Below are positions 43,265-53,413 of a DNA stretch of 64,000 bases, in pieces; the stretch's first letter is position 1, and each line of letters opens with the position of its first letter. A program made the translations under genes and the position numbers. Below the pieces are notes generated by a model. That model was not told the DNA's origin. It did not search any database and saw nothing but the letters and a program-made list of their open reading frames with translations. The DNA comes from Lunularia cruciata (Eukaryota; Streptophyta; Marchantiopsida; Lunulariales; Lunulariaceae): assembly GCA_948567375.1 (NCBI GenBank), contig OX419758.1, positions 1,121,001 through 1,185,000 on the forward strand. Direction: 5' to 3'.

Positions 43265-44580
43265 ATGGCGGAAGAATGTAACCCAAGACTTGAAGACAAA
43301 GCTACAAAGAAGGAGGAGAAGAGAGTGACCATTCAGAGAGGAGTCTGTTCAAGAAGGAAAGTGAAGTATGAAGCGGGACCAAGTAAGAGAATGGAAGAGG
43401 AGAGTGGAAGTTCGAGGAGCAAAGAATCCATTCCAATAAGGCAATTACGGCTGAGAAGGCGAGAAGGAGTAGAGTATCCATGGGAGGTTGTATGCCCATT
43501 GTTAACAAAGTTGGAGCAGAAGAAGAAAGAGATGCAGTCAAAGTGTCGAGAAGTGAAGATTGTGTTGCAGGTGTTAGTGAGATTAGAGGAAGAGAATTTG
43601 AGTTGAAGAAGAGTATAATCCAAGGTGAGGAGGAGAGGGAGGTACTACAAGTAGATGCAGTAGTACAAAATCAAGTGATTGAGAATTTGAAGAAGGAAGT
43701 GGGAAGTAGAGAGCGCATAATAAAGCAGAATGTCATAGCAAGAGAAAGACATATAGCAAAGTTTGAAATCTTGAAACAATAGTTTGATGATTCATGATTA
43801 GAAATTATCTATGCTATGGCGAGAGTAGCAGAGAAGGAGCAAGAGCTTGATAGAGTGATGGAGAGTGTAGAAGAGAAGAAGCAACTCTAGCAAAGGGAGT
43901 TGATAGTGAGATATAGAAAAGAAGAAAGATTACGGGAGCTACATCGTAATCTGGGGGAGAAGATTGTTCAGAAGGAGAAGGAGACTGTGAAAGCCAAATT
44001 CAAAGCTGAACTAGCAATGTATAAGGAAGATTGGCTGGCGGATAGAGAATGTGAGAGGAGGATGAGACTTGAGCTATTGAAGGAGACTGTCACAAAGATG
44101 AATGCAATGCTAAGTGTAGAAGCTAGTGTAAGAATTGAAGAAACAAGATTGCACAAGTTGAAGTTGTTGGTGTAGGAAACGAGGAGGAGAAATGCAAAGG
44201 ATAAAGATTTGAATGCTTTGCTGATTACTCTCAAAACTTGTGTAGATAAGAAGATATTGGAAGTAGAAGACAATATCACGATCAGATTAGATTTAGTAAA
44301 GTTGGAGATAGATAAACTTTGGAAGGATATAAGAGCGAAGCCCAAAGTAGATGACATAGGGGTATAATATCTTTGGAGTTATCATTGGAGGTATTAGAGA
44401 AGAGTGGGTTGGGAGATAGAGAATTAAAAAGGTTAGCTATGATAGGAATTGTATATTAGGACAAAGAAATAGTAGCATTGGTAGAAGAATTAGTAGTTGG
44501 GAAACCCGAGGATAGAGTAGTGTGTGAGGTTACTTTGGGATTGGAAGCCAAGGAAGAGGTAGACATCAGATCGGAGTAGT
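43265..44580 (+). pseudogene. Giant-LTR module: coiled coil and tail, plus-strand copy
   Basis: Frames 43265-43606, 43480-43782 and 43900-44175 give VCPLLTKLEQKKKEMQSKCR, FELKKSIIQGEEEREVLQVD, KAKFKAELAMYKEDWLADRE, RRMRLELLKETVTKMNAMLS. Plain alpha-helical coiled-coil composition over more than 250 residues. The tail (VDKKILEVEDN-like, EKSGLG-like) continues to about 44580. Fossil. Confidence 0.65.
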
Positions 44581-45383
44581 AACAATTTTTGAGATATGAA
44601 GAGGTAGATATGAAGAGGTGCATTGTCATTTTGGATTTGCAGGCTGTTAAAGTTGTTAGGAAGTAATTTAGGAAGTTAGTTAACTACTAAAGTGCTCTAC
44701 TTATTTAAAGGTGGCATTTGTAGTCATATGTTGTTTAGTGCTCATAATTTTTGAGAATAGATAAAGCAAAGTGTTGTGACGCAATGCTCATTGTTTGAGC
44801 TTAATTCTGAGTATCAACTTTGTGTTTGTGTTTGTGAGTGTGTGAAGAATTCTGAAGTGCAAGTCAATGTATTTGTTGGATGTTGGATTCCGTAGCCTTG
44901 ATCTTCATTTTGTGTGTTTGATCTTGAGTGAAGTGCAATCGGAGCAATGCCTTGATAGATCTGAGAGGAATTGTAGTGTTGGTAGTATTCTGCATTTGTG
45001 AGTGAAATGCAGTGTTGATGTGAAGCAATTTTGATCAAGGAAGTTGTGCTTTCAATGGAGGGGTAGAACACAATTATGAGGCAAAGTCATTTTGTAGTGA
45101 AGTGTCATTTTTGGGAGAGCCTGAATCATCACAATCAAGATTGTTTGGAAAGATTTGATGGAGTTGTGATTATGGGTGACAAATTGTTGTGATGAGGCTG
45201 CAAGTTAGTGCTTGTTACTCTCTTCTAGGTGTGGTTTCTACTTGAGAGATTAAAGATGCAACCAAGAAGAACTAAGATTCTTATTGTTTGACTTTGTATT
45301 TGACCAATTTTGACTAGTATCTTTATGGGAATAAACTTTACTTACTTGATTACTGCAAAAGTGATATTTGCCAAGTTATCACA

Positions 45384-46038
45384 TTGTCCTATTGTAGACA
45401 AGTATATCATCTAGGGAAATAATAATAGATTTATCCAAGTGTGGACAAAATATGTCATTCATCAAATTCATGAAAGTGGCCGGTGCATTGGTGAGGCCAA
45501 ATGGCATCACCAAGTACTCAAAAGATCATACCTTGTTTGAAAGGCAATTTTGTGGACATCTTCTTTTGCAATCTGAATTTGGTTGTTACCGCTCCAAAGT
45601 TCAAGTTTGGTGAATTTTATGCTCCATTAAGTTGATAAAAATAATCATCCATGTAGTGTAAAGGGTATTTTTTCTTTGTCATTTTTAATTTGGGCCCCAA
45701 TAATCAATGCACATGCATATTATACTGTCCTTTTTCTTCACAAACAAGACAAGAGCCCCATATGGTGATATGCTAGTTTGGATAAACCCTTTCTGTAGTA
45801 TATCCTTGATTTAAGCTTTACACTCCTCCAAGTCATGAGGTGAGAGACAATATGGGGCCTTATAAGGAGATATCTTCCCAAGAATTATCTTAATTTTATG
45901 ATCTATTCTCCTTTTTAATGGTAATCTTGAGGGTAGGTCATATGGGAAGACATCTTGAAACTCATTGACAACATCTTTCAATTTCTCATGAACTTGTCTA
46001 TCAAGTTGTGCACTCTGGACTTCTCTTATTAGGCCCAT
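45384..46038 (-). pseudogene. Reverse transcriptase N-terminal part of gypsy-2
   Basis: Frame 45811-46038 is the run-in to RT (VNEFQDVFPYDLPSRLPLKR, IDHKIKIILGKISPYKAPYC, LSPHDLEECKA). At 45700-45790 one reads ISPYGALVLFVKKKD. At 45384-45540 the [15 protein letters not shown] and catalytic DD regions follow. The block then continues on the other side of the giant LTR. Chromovirus-like. Fossil. Confidence 0.7.
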
Positions 46039-46072
46039 GAATCATCTATCTATCTTACAAATAGCTTTGTCC

Positions 46073-46300
46073 CTATGATATAAACAGGTAATTCTCTCCT
46101 ATAGAGAATGCTACATTTTTAGGTAATGACTCAATTCTCTCTGTCTGCCCATTAGGTAATTCTAGTTCTTCATTCTCATCCTTCTCTAGATCCATCCACA
46201 ACCTTTTTGCAATAGAGCAAGATAAGAACTTCTTTGTTGCTCCGGGGTCTATCAATACTCTCACCTGATTGCCTTCTTGGACTCTATTTATGACAATCAA
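46073..46300 (-). pseudogene. Protease of gypsy-2
   Basis: 75 residues with the retropepsin active-site motif (VRVLIDPGATKKFLSCSIAK) and a following pattern (ELPNGQTERIESLPKNVAFS). The fragment at 56944-57264 (plus) has the same text (VRVLIDPRATKNILSCSIAI, ELPNGQTNRL), so both belong to one family. Fossil. Confidence 0.75.
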
Positions 46301-46734
46301 TTATAGGTTTGTCTTCCTCAATCTTTGTGCACTTGTCCTCTTCTTTCCCCCACTTTTTGCTTCTCCATTGAGCCAATAAGGCCATGAGGTACATTTACTA
46401 GCAATCTTTTGATTTCCAATGTGATTTCCACCTCTTCCTCTTCAATTTGTCTCTCCTTGTTGTTCAAAGATCACCTATATGGGAGGGAGCCAAGGGCATC
46501 TAGGAAAATGAGTACAAAAATTAATGGCTAGGTGCCCAACTCGATCACAATTGTACTAATGACATTTTTTTGCTCTAGTCCCTTCTCCTTGTGGGACCTC
46601 ATCTCTCCTTTCTTTGACCTATCCCCATTTTCCATGGAGAGGTCGTGCTCCTCATTCTTAGAACCAAATGTTGCCCAATTCTATAGGAATTGGTCTACCA
46701 AAGTGTTGTGTTACCCAATAATGTTGAGTCTAGA

Positions 46735-47465
46735 CTACCTCTTCACCTCCTCCAAGAAACCTACTATTCTTTGAGCACAAGAAATGGCTTCAAAAACCAT
46801 GTGAGTGTTTTGTACCATTACTTCTTGGCGGATTTGCTCTTTTAACCCTTGTTTGAAATTATCCAAAGCTTTTTTTGGACTCATGTCGGTTATTGTGACT
46901 TGTAGATCAAGGAATCCTTCCACATATTCTTGTACATTGTTCTTATGCTTCAACCTCCATAATCAAGTTTGGGCTATTTGCACAAAATCCACAAATTGGA
47001 AGTTCTTTGGTAGCCCTTCCTACATGTCCATCCAAGTGACCTGTCTTTCTTCTACCAACATTGATCGTTCCCAAGAATCATACCATGTGAGGGCTTTATT
47101 ATCATGTGCAAACACCTATAGAATGATTGGTGATTTAAGTTGTGAACAATCAAAAGTATTGATTCATTCTTGAATCTAGTTCTCCACTACTCCCATGGAA
47201 TGTCTTCCCTTGTAAGGCTCAATTTGCATGTCTTCTTCATCCGTAGTAACAATGTGGCCTCATTGTTGACTGAGATCGGTATCATTGACATGAGTGACAC
47301 TCCATGTACTTTGGTGATTGGTATTGGGTTTTGGGACAACTCCCTTTTGTGCATTGCTTGATCATTCTTGAAGGTATGTACTTGATTTTGCAATGCCTTT
47401 ATGTTTATCTTGATCTCACAAAACTTGTTCAACATCCCGTTCATTCCTTGCATCAACTTTTGCAA
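46735..47465 (-). pseudogene. Gag of gypsy-2
   Basis: Frame 46735-46953 has the gag helix pattern (KHKNNVQEYVEGFLDLQVTI, MSPKKALDNFKQGLKEQIRQ). Frame 47187-47465 gives the N-terminal coiled segment (MQKLMQGMNGMLNKFCEIKI). Homologous to 56218-56529. Fossil. Confidence 0.7.
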
Positions 47466-47941
47466 CTACGGATCCATGATTCCTACACATAGCAACTACT
47501 CTATTACTACTTCCTTCTTCAATAGAAGGTTAATATGATCACTCAAGAGTGCGCACAGAATATTGGGACTTTAGATGCTATCATTTGTTGATAATATTCC
47601 TCACCAAAATTGTGGACTATGAAAAAATGTAGATAATCAAATCCCACTCTCTATTGTAGATCACCATAGGCAAAATCACGGGCTTTGGTGAATTCATCAC
47701 TATATCCATGAACTTTGCTTGAAAATAGAAAATGAAATATACTCCTAGTTGCTCATGCTTGATGTACATAATCTTGATGTGAAATGGATTCTAGAATAGA
47801 AATTCGGGTGCCGGATATTGTCCTCCTAGAGCCTCCATCCCATCTTCTCTCTAACAAACTCCCAATAGTCCTTAAAATTACTCAACCTCAATAGCCATGT
47901 TCCTCCAAGAGGCTGATCCACTTTCTTGGATTAAAATACAT

Positions 47942-47953
47942 GCTCTGATACCA
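47942..47953 (-). other. Primer binding site of gypsy-2
   Basis: Minus strand: TGGTATCAGAGC one base inside the LTR end (…GGAAATTACA). This is the classical plant initiator-methionine tRNA site. Confidence 0.9.
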
Positions 47954-47954
47954 T

Positions 47955-48547
47955 TGTAATTTCCTGAGAATAGGAGACCTTAGAGAAACACATGAGAAGA
48001 AACACAAAGCTTCACACTCAATATTACGATGCCCCAAAGGAGCACCTTGACTTTATTATATAGCAAAGAGGATCCTCTCAAAGGAAGATCTACCCTTGGA
48101 TCAAATACATGGATTAGTGACATGTTAGTGAGCACTACCCTTAGATGTGTTACCTAGATGGGTGACATGTTGGTCCTTGTCCTATCTAGTTGGTTGAACA
48201 AGTTTGATTGGAAGGAATCTTTAGTGAATCTTCTTGTAGGAAGCTTAGAATGCATGGGTGAGGTATAGTTGGAAAGTTCTCGGTGCGACAAATAGTACGC
48301 ATGAGAAGGCAATCCTTTTTGTATCAAAGGGGTAATTATTTTTATTTTTGAGGTCTAAGTAATCCTTTTAGGTCTCCTAAATTGACTATGAAGTTTTTGG
48401 GTTATTTTCAACTTTTGCCCTATTAGTAGAAGTACTCTTTTGGTGATACCCCTATCTGACCTACTTAGTACATCATATATAACATCCTTCTAGATGTTAT
48501 TAACCAATTTTCTCCTCTAGATAATATGTCTAGCCATTGGTATTACA
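47955..48547 (-). repeat. Gypsy-2 5' LTR, complete
   Basis: 593 bp, element-sense TGTAATACCAATGGC to CAGGAAATTACA. Matches the outer parts of 36629-37882 and the solo LTR at 36967-37737. Confidence 0.85.
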
Positions 48548-49406
48548 TGGGGTGGCTTATAGAATAGATGTGGACATGGAAAACTAAACTCAAATAACCC
48601 CAAAATACCCACTTAAAATGCTAACCACCCCCACGACTCGAGCGACCTCCTTGGAACAATCAACAAATGGATAGAAGAAGTGTGCATAATCCCGAGTGTC
48701 ACCATTGTCAATGTGGTTGCTTGCCTCACATGAGCATCCGAGTGGTCCAATCATAGTTCTTTTGGATCCTTTCCACATGGGTTTTACCCCTTGTGAGGTA
48801 AAGCATCGATGAAACATCAAGCATGGTGTATTACAAGCTTCTCTAGGAGGCTCACATGGAGAAGTGTAATCATTTTTAGTATAAAAATAAAGATCATAAC
48901 ACATAATGCTCCTTTCCATATTTCCCAACACCTGCAAAACCACAACTACAACCTCTGTTATACCAATTCATATGAGTAAATACAATCTCTCCAAACCCTA
49001 AAAACTATAAACTGTTAGAACTTTCATTTTCCATCTCAAAAGTTTTCTAATTAAATTTCCATGGAACTCAAATATCAATACCACAAAATTAGAAATGGAA
49101 ATTCTCGACATACTGCTCTTGATATGAAGTAGTCATTCTAAACCCTTAAAAATCTAAAAGTACTCGAAGCTTTCTACTCAATTCTCCATAGCCTTCAATC
49201 TAGGTACCCCTGGAACTGAAATTGAAAAATGAACATAATCAACTATTCACTCATGTGAGATATGGCGAGCGAGATCTCTAAAACTCTAGAATATCCTCTC
49301 ATTTGTCTCCGTGTCCCATCCTCTCCTCCTCATGTTACACTCCTAATTGTTTATAGAGTAGATTTATAATGATATTATAATATCATCACTTATAGGGGTA
49401 TTTCCG
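48548..49406. other. No recognisable gene
   Basis: The longest frame (48590-48943, minus, 117 residues, Cys-rich: PCEPPREACNTPCLMFHRCF) has no family I know and no neighbour of similar type. AT-rich, probably intergenic or decayed. Confidence 0.4.
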
Positions 49407-49980
49407 ACAAGAAGGAAGGCGACCTCTTAGGAAAAGCAAAGGATGGGAAGACCCCATCAAGCCGGACAAGGGAGAGTTAAAAAAAGTAACAAAGGCTAAA
49501 CCCCAATAGAGTCTATATGAGAAATCTGCGTACCGCACCTAAGGGAGAAAAAAAGTAACAAAGGCTAAGCCCCAATAGAGTTTTTATTTATGAGAAATCT
49601 GGCCTACTACACTTAAGATAACCGAGCTAAACAAGTTTAGGGTCCGTTTAAGCTATGCAAGTCCCGAACTATGTCGTATGTTTCTGACATAGTCGTACCC
49701 ATACAGTCCAAGGAAGGTTTAGAAAACTTTATCGGATAGTTGCAGTTAAATTTCGCCATGCAGTCGAGGATGGTACCGACGACAAATTGTTGCTGGTGAA
49801 ATTCTTCCGTGTTTCTCCAAATCGTGTCTACTTCACAGTCCACACCATACAGCATACACTGCATCGTTGGATTGAGTCTATCCTTCTTTCTTTCAGACGG
49901 CCCTTTGGTCGAAACCTGTTCCATAGGAGTGTTTTCCACGAAACAATTTATTCTGCTCGGCAATTACAACCGTTCTAACC
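49407..49980 (-). other. Unrecognised frame plus a ~74-bp tandem repeat, related to 34.4 kb
   Basis: Frame 49637-49963 (108 residues; CMLYGVDCEVDTIWRNTEEF, ETYDIVRDLHSLNGP) has a C-terminal resemblance to 34455-34742 (VYKPYDLHSLDIFGA). Downstream on the same strand, about 49470-49541 and 49545-49617 are two tandem copies of a ~74-bp unit (AAAAAAAGTAACAAAGGCTA... ATGAGAAATCTG). The single-unit version is near 34430-34500. So this is a second copy of an unknown low-copy element or gene end. Confidence 0.35.
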
Positions 49981-50808
49981 TTCGGTAGTTTTCGCCCACT
50001 CTGTTACAGAACCTGTTGCTCAGCCAGAACAGGAATTCATGGCGTGTTTACCAAGCAAGTGCTTCAGCTTTAGAAACCTAGACTAGTGGAAGATTAAAGA
50101 AAACCATTCAAATTTCGTGGCATGGAGACTCGGCTGCATCCGACATCGAAATTTTTGTCGATTAAGGAACTTTTACCCCGAACAATAGGGATTGCAGAGA
50201 ACGGGACGTTTGTAGCCGTCTAGTGTGCATGATCAATCGATCCGGGTTGTGAGCTGGATTTCATTCCGTTTCCATATAACAAGTATGCAACAGAAGTCCA
50301 CACGCATTTGAAGAGAATGAAGTCCAGACAATGAATAAATAGAGTTGTAAGGGCTACATTGGTTTTGAATCATCTACACTGTCCTCTATGAAATGAAAGA
50401 ATAGCTGACTATCTGTTAAGGAACAAAGTTCTTTAAGAAATCGACCTCCTTCGATCAGTCTGTTCAATGTGGGTCCTTGGTATTCTGTATTTCGGTTTCA
50501 GTCGATTTCTTTCCTGATGGGTATGGACAGATTATGTTTAGGTGTAGAAGAGGTTGACTTCGCCTAAAACCTGATGCTGATGTTTTACAATGTCGAATCT
50601 CTGCTTTCTACGGCAGATAGCAGAGAACCGATACCACGCAACATTGTCAACGGATGCCACGTGATATTAGGACGTCAGGTCCATTGGCACAGTACGTATC
50701 CATGACTCCAATTGACAATTGGAACCACGCATATAAGTTGCTTTGCAACTCGTGGCCCCTTCACAACATAGAACTATTCTAATTGTACTAATTGGTAGAG
50801 TGTCTAGT
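49981..50808. other. No recognisable gene
   Basis: Downstream flank of the SLAC1-like remnant. Base composition is more even than in the retroelements. No long frame or motif on either strand. Confidence 0.4.
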
Positions 50809-51118
50809 TTAATTCTCATTCTTCGTCAAGCAAGCCGGGTATGCAAATTCCACAACGTCATCATTTATGAATAGCCTCCCCGTTATAGAGCTCACTATGG
50901 AGATAAAAGATATCCCAACCAACACTGCGGCGGTCGCCATTGCTACTATGAACGAAAAGATTTGAGGAAATTTTAAGTCAACGAGTTCGAAAATATTGGT
51001 AAAGGTCCTCATGCTAGAGTACTTCAGGAGCGCTATACTGATAGCCGCTGACGGAAAAGTAAATGCCCACCATGCCAATGAAAACTTGCAATTGATAGTT
51101 TTGCAATGCGTCAACTTC
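50809..51118 (-). other. Last exon of the SLAC1-like gene
   Basis: Begins after a CTTCAG acceptor (phase 2) and reads RKLTHCKTINCKFSLAWWAF, then two membrane helices (FSFIVAMATAAVLVGISFIS) and the family C-terminal pattern (SITGRLFINDDVVEFA), ending in a stop at 50809-50811. FSLAWWxFTFP is a hallmark of the family. The exon is fully open. Intron 51119-51500 (382 bp) begins GTTAAT and ends CAG. Confidence 0.7.
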
Positions 51119-51500
51119 CTGAAGACTCTCCGAATTACAGTGCACTCTTGCCAGGACATACAAAGAGACATGACAGTATCCAACTCGTATGGTCTCGACG
51201 TCTGTAACCCGTTAACCCTTCACTAAGTGCACAGTAACGGCTACATTCCAAATTTGTGCAAAGTGTGTAAGAATCAGGCAATTGGGTTATTTGAAAACCT
51301 TACTCCCGAGAAGAAGAAACTTCCCCGTGAAATCTGAAAGTCCCAAAAGAACCAGAAGAGGTTTCGATACCAGTCAATAAGAACATAATTTGTGCTCTGT
51401 TGCGAATTTGACTCAAAAATCTTTGCAGCCATGGAGGTTTTCATTCAATCATTCAGGTGTTATGTGCAAGTTGTGGGCAACATCAAGAAAACGGATTAAC

Positions 51501-51710
51501 CTCACCATAAGCATCAGGAAGAAAAAACCCACGAATGTAAGAATTGTGGCCACATCATCCACCTCCCCGTGAATGTTACTCCAAACGACCGATGCAGCAC
51601 TTGGCGGAGTCACAAACAGAAAATAACAAGGTCTAAGCTGAACACCCACAACACTGTCTGTCGAAACCCTCATGAATATAGTTGTCATAACCACCATTTG
51701 GTTCACAACC
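51501..51710 (-). other. Exon of the SLAC1-like gene
   Basis: Starts after TGCAG and reads VVNQMVVMTTIFMRVSTDSV, LRPCYFLFVTPPSAASVVWS, GFFFLMLMVR, matching the family text 'LAHYxVxFVTLYQRL...ELHPVxxLFVAPPSAASxAW'. Fully open. The first base completes a Gly codon with two bases left by the preceding exon, which fixes the splice phase. Confidence 0.7.
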
Positions 51711-51881
51711 CTGCATGTCAAGATAGTCATAGGAGTTAGAAGATTATCAGACTTAGAATGCAGGTCAACATGTAAATTGGTTTTGTAATGAATCACACAA
51801 GCACATATCTTGATGTGGAGAAAATGTACATGTGCATCAATAAACGTTATAGAGGAACAGGCCATGGCTGGAAAAACGTTC
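51711..51881 (-). other. In-frame 171-bp intron with a GA donor in the SLAC1-like gene
   Basis: Protein alignment to the family puts the exon end after TATAGG (51882) and the next exon at 51710. The intron then starts GAACGT where GTAACGT-type text would be expected, and ends with a good TGCAG. Its length is a multiple of three and it has no stop, so the reading frame 51449-52018 runs straight through it. Either the donor is dead and the intron is retained as 57 extra residues, or splicing uses another site. Confidence 0.55.
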
Positions 51882-52085
51882 CCTATAGTGAAGAAGAAGA
51901 AGAGAGCAAGCTCCTTCCACCCAGCTAATCCAAACGCAGTAGCGCTGATAAAGTTTCCGACCACCGCAATTTGTGTGGTTGGATTACTTATTTCGCACAA
52001 TTTTCCAGTTCTACTCATGAGCCAGCGACCATAATGTGTATTTCGAACAGAAACAATGGTGCTGAGAGCATCAAGTCATGAAGAA
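51882..52085 (-). other. Exon of the SLAC1-like gene with a one-base frame change
   Basis: Reads LMLSAPLFLFEIH (about 52040-52080) and then, in the next frame, HYGRWLMSRTGKLCEISNPT and VVGNFISATAFGLAGWKELA. The family has an uninterrupted 'FxxELKIYGQWxSxxxRxLCxxxNPSxxLxVVGNF' here, so a base has been lost near 52034. I found no clear acceptor at its upstream edge. Confidence 0.6.
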
Positions 52086-52309
52086 AAACGTTAGTTACTC
52101 CGTGGTATCCATACATCCTTCATTACTCCTTCACATACAGGCGTGTGCATATAATACCTGACGAATTGAGCAGGTTCTACGGTTTCCACAAGTGCATGCA
52201 ACAGATCAACACATACTTCTCTTACAGGCCTGTCAAATCATGACAGGGTAAATTACCTGTAAAGACAATCACTTCTCCCGCATGAACAACAGAAACTGGA
52301 GATCCATTC

Positions 52310-52418
52310 CATCTCCTGTTACGAACTTGGGAGCTCCAATGACTAGAAACAAGGCAGCAAGGAAAGGAGCTGCAAAGAAATTCGATCTCACTGGATGTAC
52401 AAACTCTAGATGCACAGC
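52310..52418 (-). other. Exon of the SLAC1-like gene
   Basis: After the acceptor GATGCAG it reads AVHLEFVHPVRSNFFAAPFL, AALFLVIGAPKFV; HPVRxNFFxAP is a family hallmark and the preceding exon end supplies the right residue. The downstream boundary is uncertain (GTAACA at about 52321 is one candidate donor). Confidence 0.65.
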
Positions 52419-52631
52419 CTGCATCGGAAGATCAAATTCGTCAGAGATCCACCGGTCCCGTTCGATGTTAACATGAAACATTCACGTACAATGCTGTCTC
52501 AAAATCCGCATAGTACTCCTATTCTGCGGTCATACTGATCGTACTTACATATTCTCATCGCTTTCATGCTACCCCAAACCCTTTCACGGAAATACAATGA
52601 AATGAGGCAAGTATTTTACAGCCAGGTTTAC
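52419..52631 (-). other. Canonical 213-bp intron of the SLAC1-like gene
   Basis: Donor CCAAAG|GTAAAC and acceptor GATGCAG|GC. The join gives SCPK then AVHLEF, which lines up with the family 'FEAVKREY' position. Confidence 0.65.
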
Positions 52632-52830
52632 CTTTGGGCATGAGATAAATTTAAGCGTATAAATTGCTGTGATGACAATTAGGTGAGAAAAGCATAAGAC
52701 CCAAAAGATGGAAGCAATGTATCCCAGGAAGGCTTGCGATACTTCTCCACATGATAGCATGACTGCCCAAACCCATAGGCACTCCAAACACGGTCACTGG
52801 GAAACGCAAAAAGAAAGGCCATCCCGAATT
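52632..52830 (-). other. First recognisable membrane exon of the SLAC1-like gene
   Basis: Two frames are needed: FLRFPVTVFGVPMGLGSHAI (52755-52820) matches the first helix of the family (RFPxGxFGxxLGLxSQAxLW), and YIASIFWVLCFSHLIVITAI (52650-52715) the second. The space between them is about nine residues shorter than in Arabidopsis SLAC1 and out of frame, which argues for a deletion. Confidence 0.6.
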
Positions 52831-53249
52831 TTCTGTCTTCTTTCTCTGTTTGAAGAAACGCGGCGTAATAGTTAATACGTGGATTTGGAAGTACGAAGTA
52901 TGCCTCATTACCATATGTTTTTATTAGCCACTCTGTTCCTACTAAAGGTTTCTATCGAATAGCCTCTTCAGTAAACCATGCTAGAGCTCATCAACGCAGC
53001 CTACACATCAATAAGAAATGCTCTCAAATGAATGGCATGAACTACTTGCGCACAATGATATTTTGGGAGAGGTGTACATGCCTGGTTTCCACACTCAAGG
53101 TCTGGCTTTTGTTGAGAATCAATTGAAACGGTCTCCTCGTCCGCAATTGAACGTGCTTTGTGAAATATACTTGATACAGTTTTATGATGGACATCGTCGT
53201 GTTCGACGAGACTTTCTTCTGGAACAGATGATCGGCAGCCCTATTTTTA

Positions 53250-53413
53250 TTGATATGCACAAGAATTGAAGAGATTGCTAGTTGACACAAGAGAAAGCTT
53301 TTCCGCCTTTCTTTCTCATCCTGCCCATCGTGGGCTTCAGGCTGCTGTGGTTCTCCATTAACCAGCTGTTCAGGCAAGGTCTTCGGAATATCGGGAGCCC
53401 TCTAACACGCCAT
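53250..53413 (-). other. Possible N-terminal exon of the SLAC1-like gene
   Basis: Minus strand from an ATG at 53411-53413: a hydrophilic frame PKTLPEQLVNGEPQQPEAHD, GQDEKERRKSF, of the charged type seen in cytosolic N-termini of this family. A TAG at 53402-53404 interrupts it after three codons. No family motif proves it; placed by position and composition only. Confidence 0.3.

Larger units (their letters stand above)
41658..45383 (+). mobile_element. Giant solo LTR (3.7 kb) inserted in gypsy-2
   Basis: 3726 bp, starting TGTGGTACCCACA and ending CCAAGTTATCACA. The coding module is on the plus strand: end of the first ORF about 42230-42340, globular part 42504-42854, charged linker 42861-43262 with a (GAA)n run at 43020-43048, coiled coil 43430-44175, tail to about 44580, then non-coding 3' part. 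No primer site follows, so it is a solo LTR. The flanks are not a 5-bp duplication but a 114-bp direct repeat (41544-41657 and 45384-45497). Broken, several breaks in the module. Confidence 0.8.
36629..48547 (-). mobile_element. Gypsy-2: chromovirus (Ty3/gypsy) with three nested insertions
   Basis: Minus-strand order: 5' LTR 47955-48547, initiator-Met-tRNA primer site 47942-47953, gag 46735-47465, protease 46073-46300, RT 45384-46038 continuing at 40976-41657, integrase 38060-38744, chromodomain about 37960-38060, 3' LTR 36629-37882. Insertions: a solo LTR of its own type in the 3' LTR (36967-37737), a short giant-family LTR (39080-40970) and a giant solo LTR (41658-45383, opposite strand). 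Without them the element is about 5.5 kb. Broken, with many breaks, and older than its insertions. Confidence 0.85.
50809..53413 (-). pseudogene. SLAC1/SLAH-family anion channel gene, probably a pseudogene
   Basis: The family (tellurite-resistance/dicarboxylate transporter fold, ten membrane helices) forms slow-type anion channels in the plasma membrane. On the minus strand the order of conserved blocks is right: RFPVTVFGVPMGLGSHAIMW (about 52755-52815), a helix ending IYTLKF (52640-52690), FVHPVRSNFFAAPFLAALFL (52330-52400), HYGRWLMSRTGKLCEISNPT and QIAVVGNFISATAFGLAGWK (51890-52035), FLFVTPPSAASVVWSNIHGE (51590-51650), and FSLAWWAFTFP to RLFINDDVVEFA (50830-51085). Introns 52419-52631, 51711-51881 and 51119-51500 fit the protein phase. 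Signs of decay: a frame change between 52715 and 52745, one base short near 52034, and a GA donor at 51881. Could be a diverged live gene with sequencing errors, but a pseudogene is likelier. Confidence 0.75.

Noticed and set aside
41658-45383. A plant gene for a nuclear coiled-coil protein
   Set aside because: The same module occurs in several copies inside units with LTR-type ends and target-site duplications, one beside a primer site, and all copies are broken. It is element-borne.
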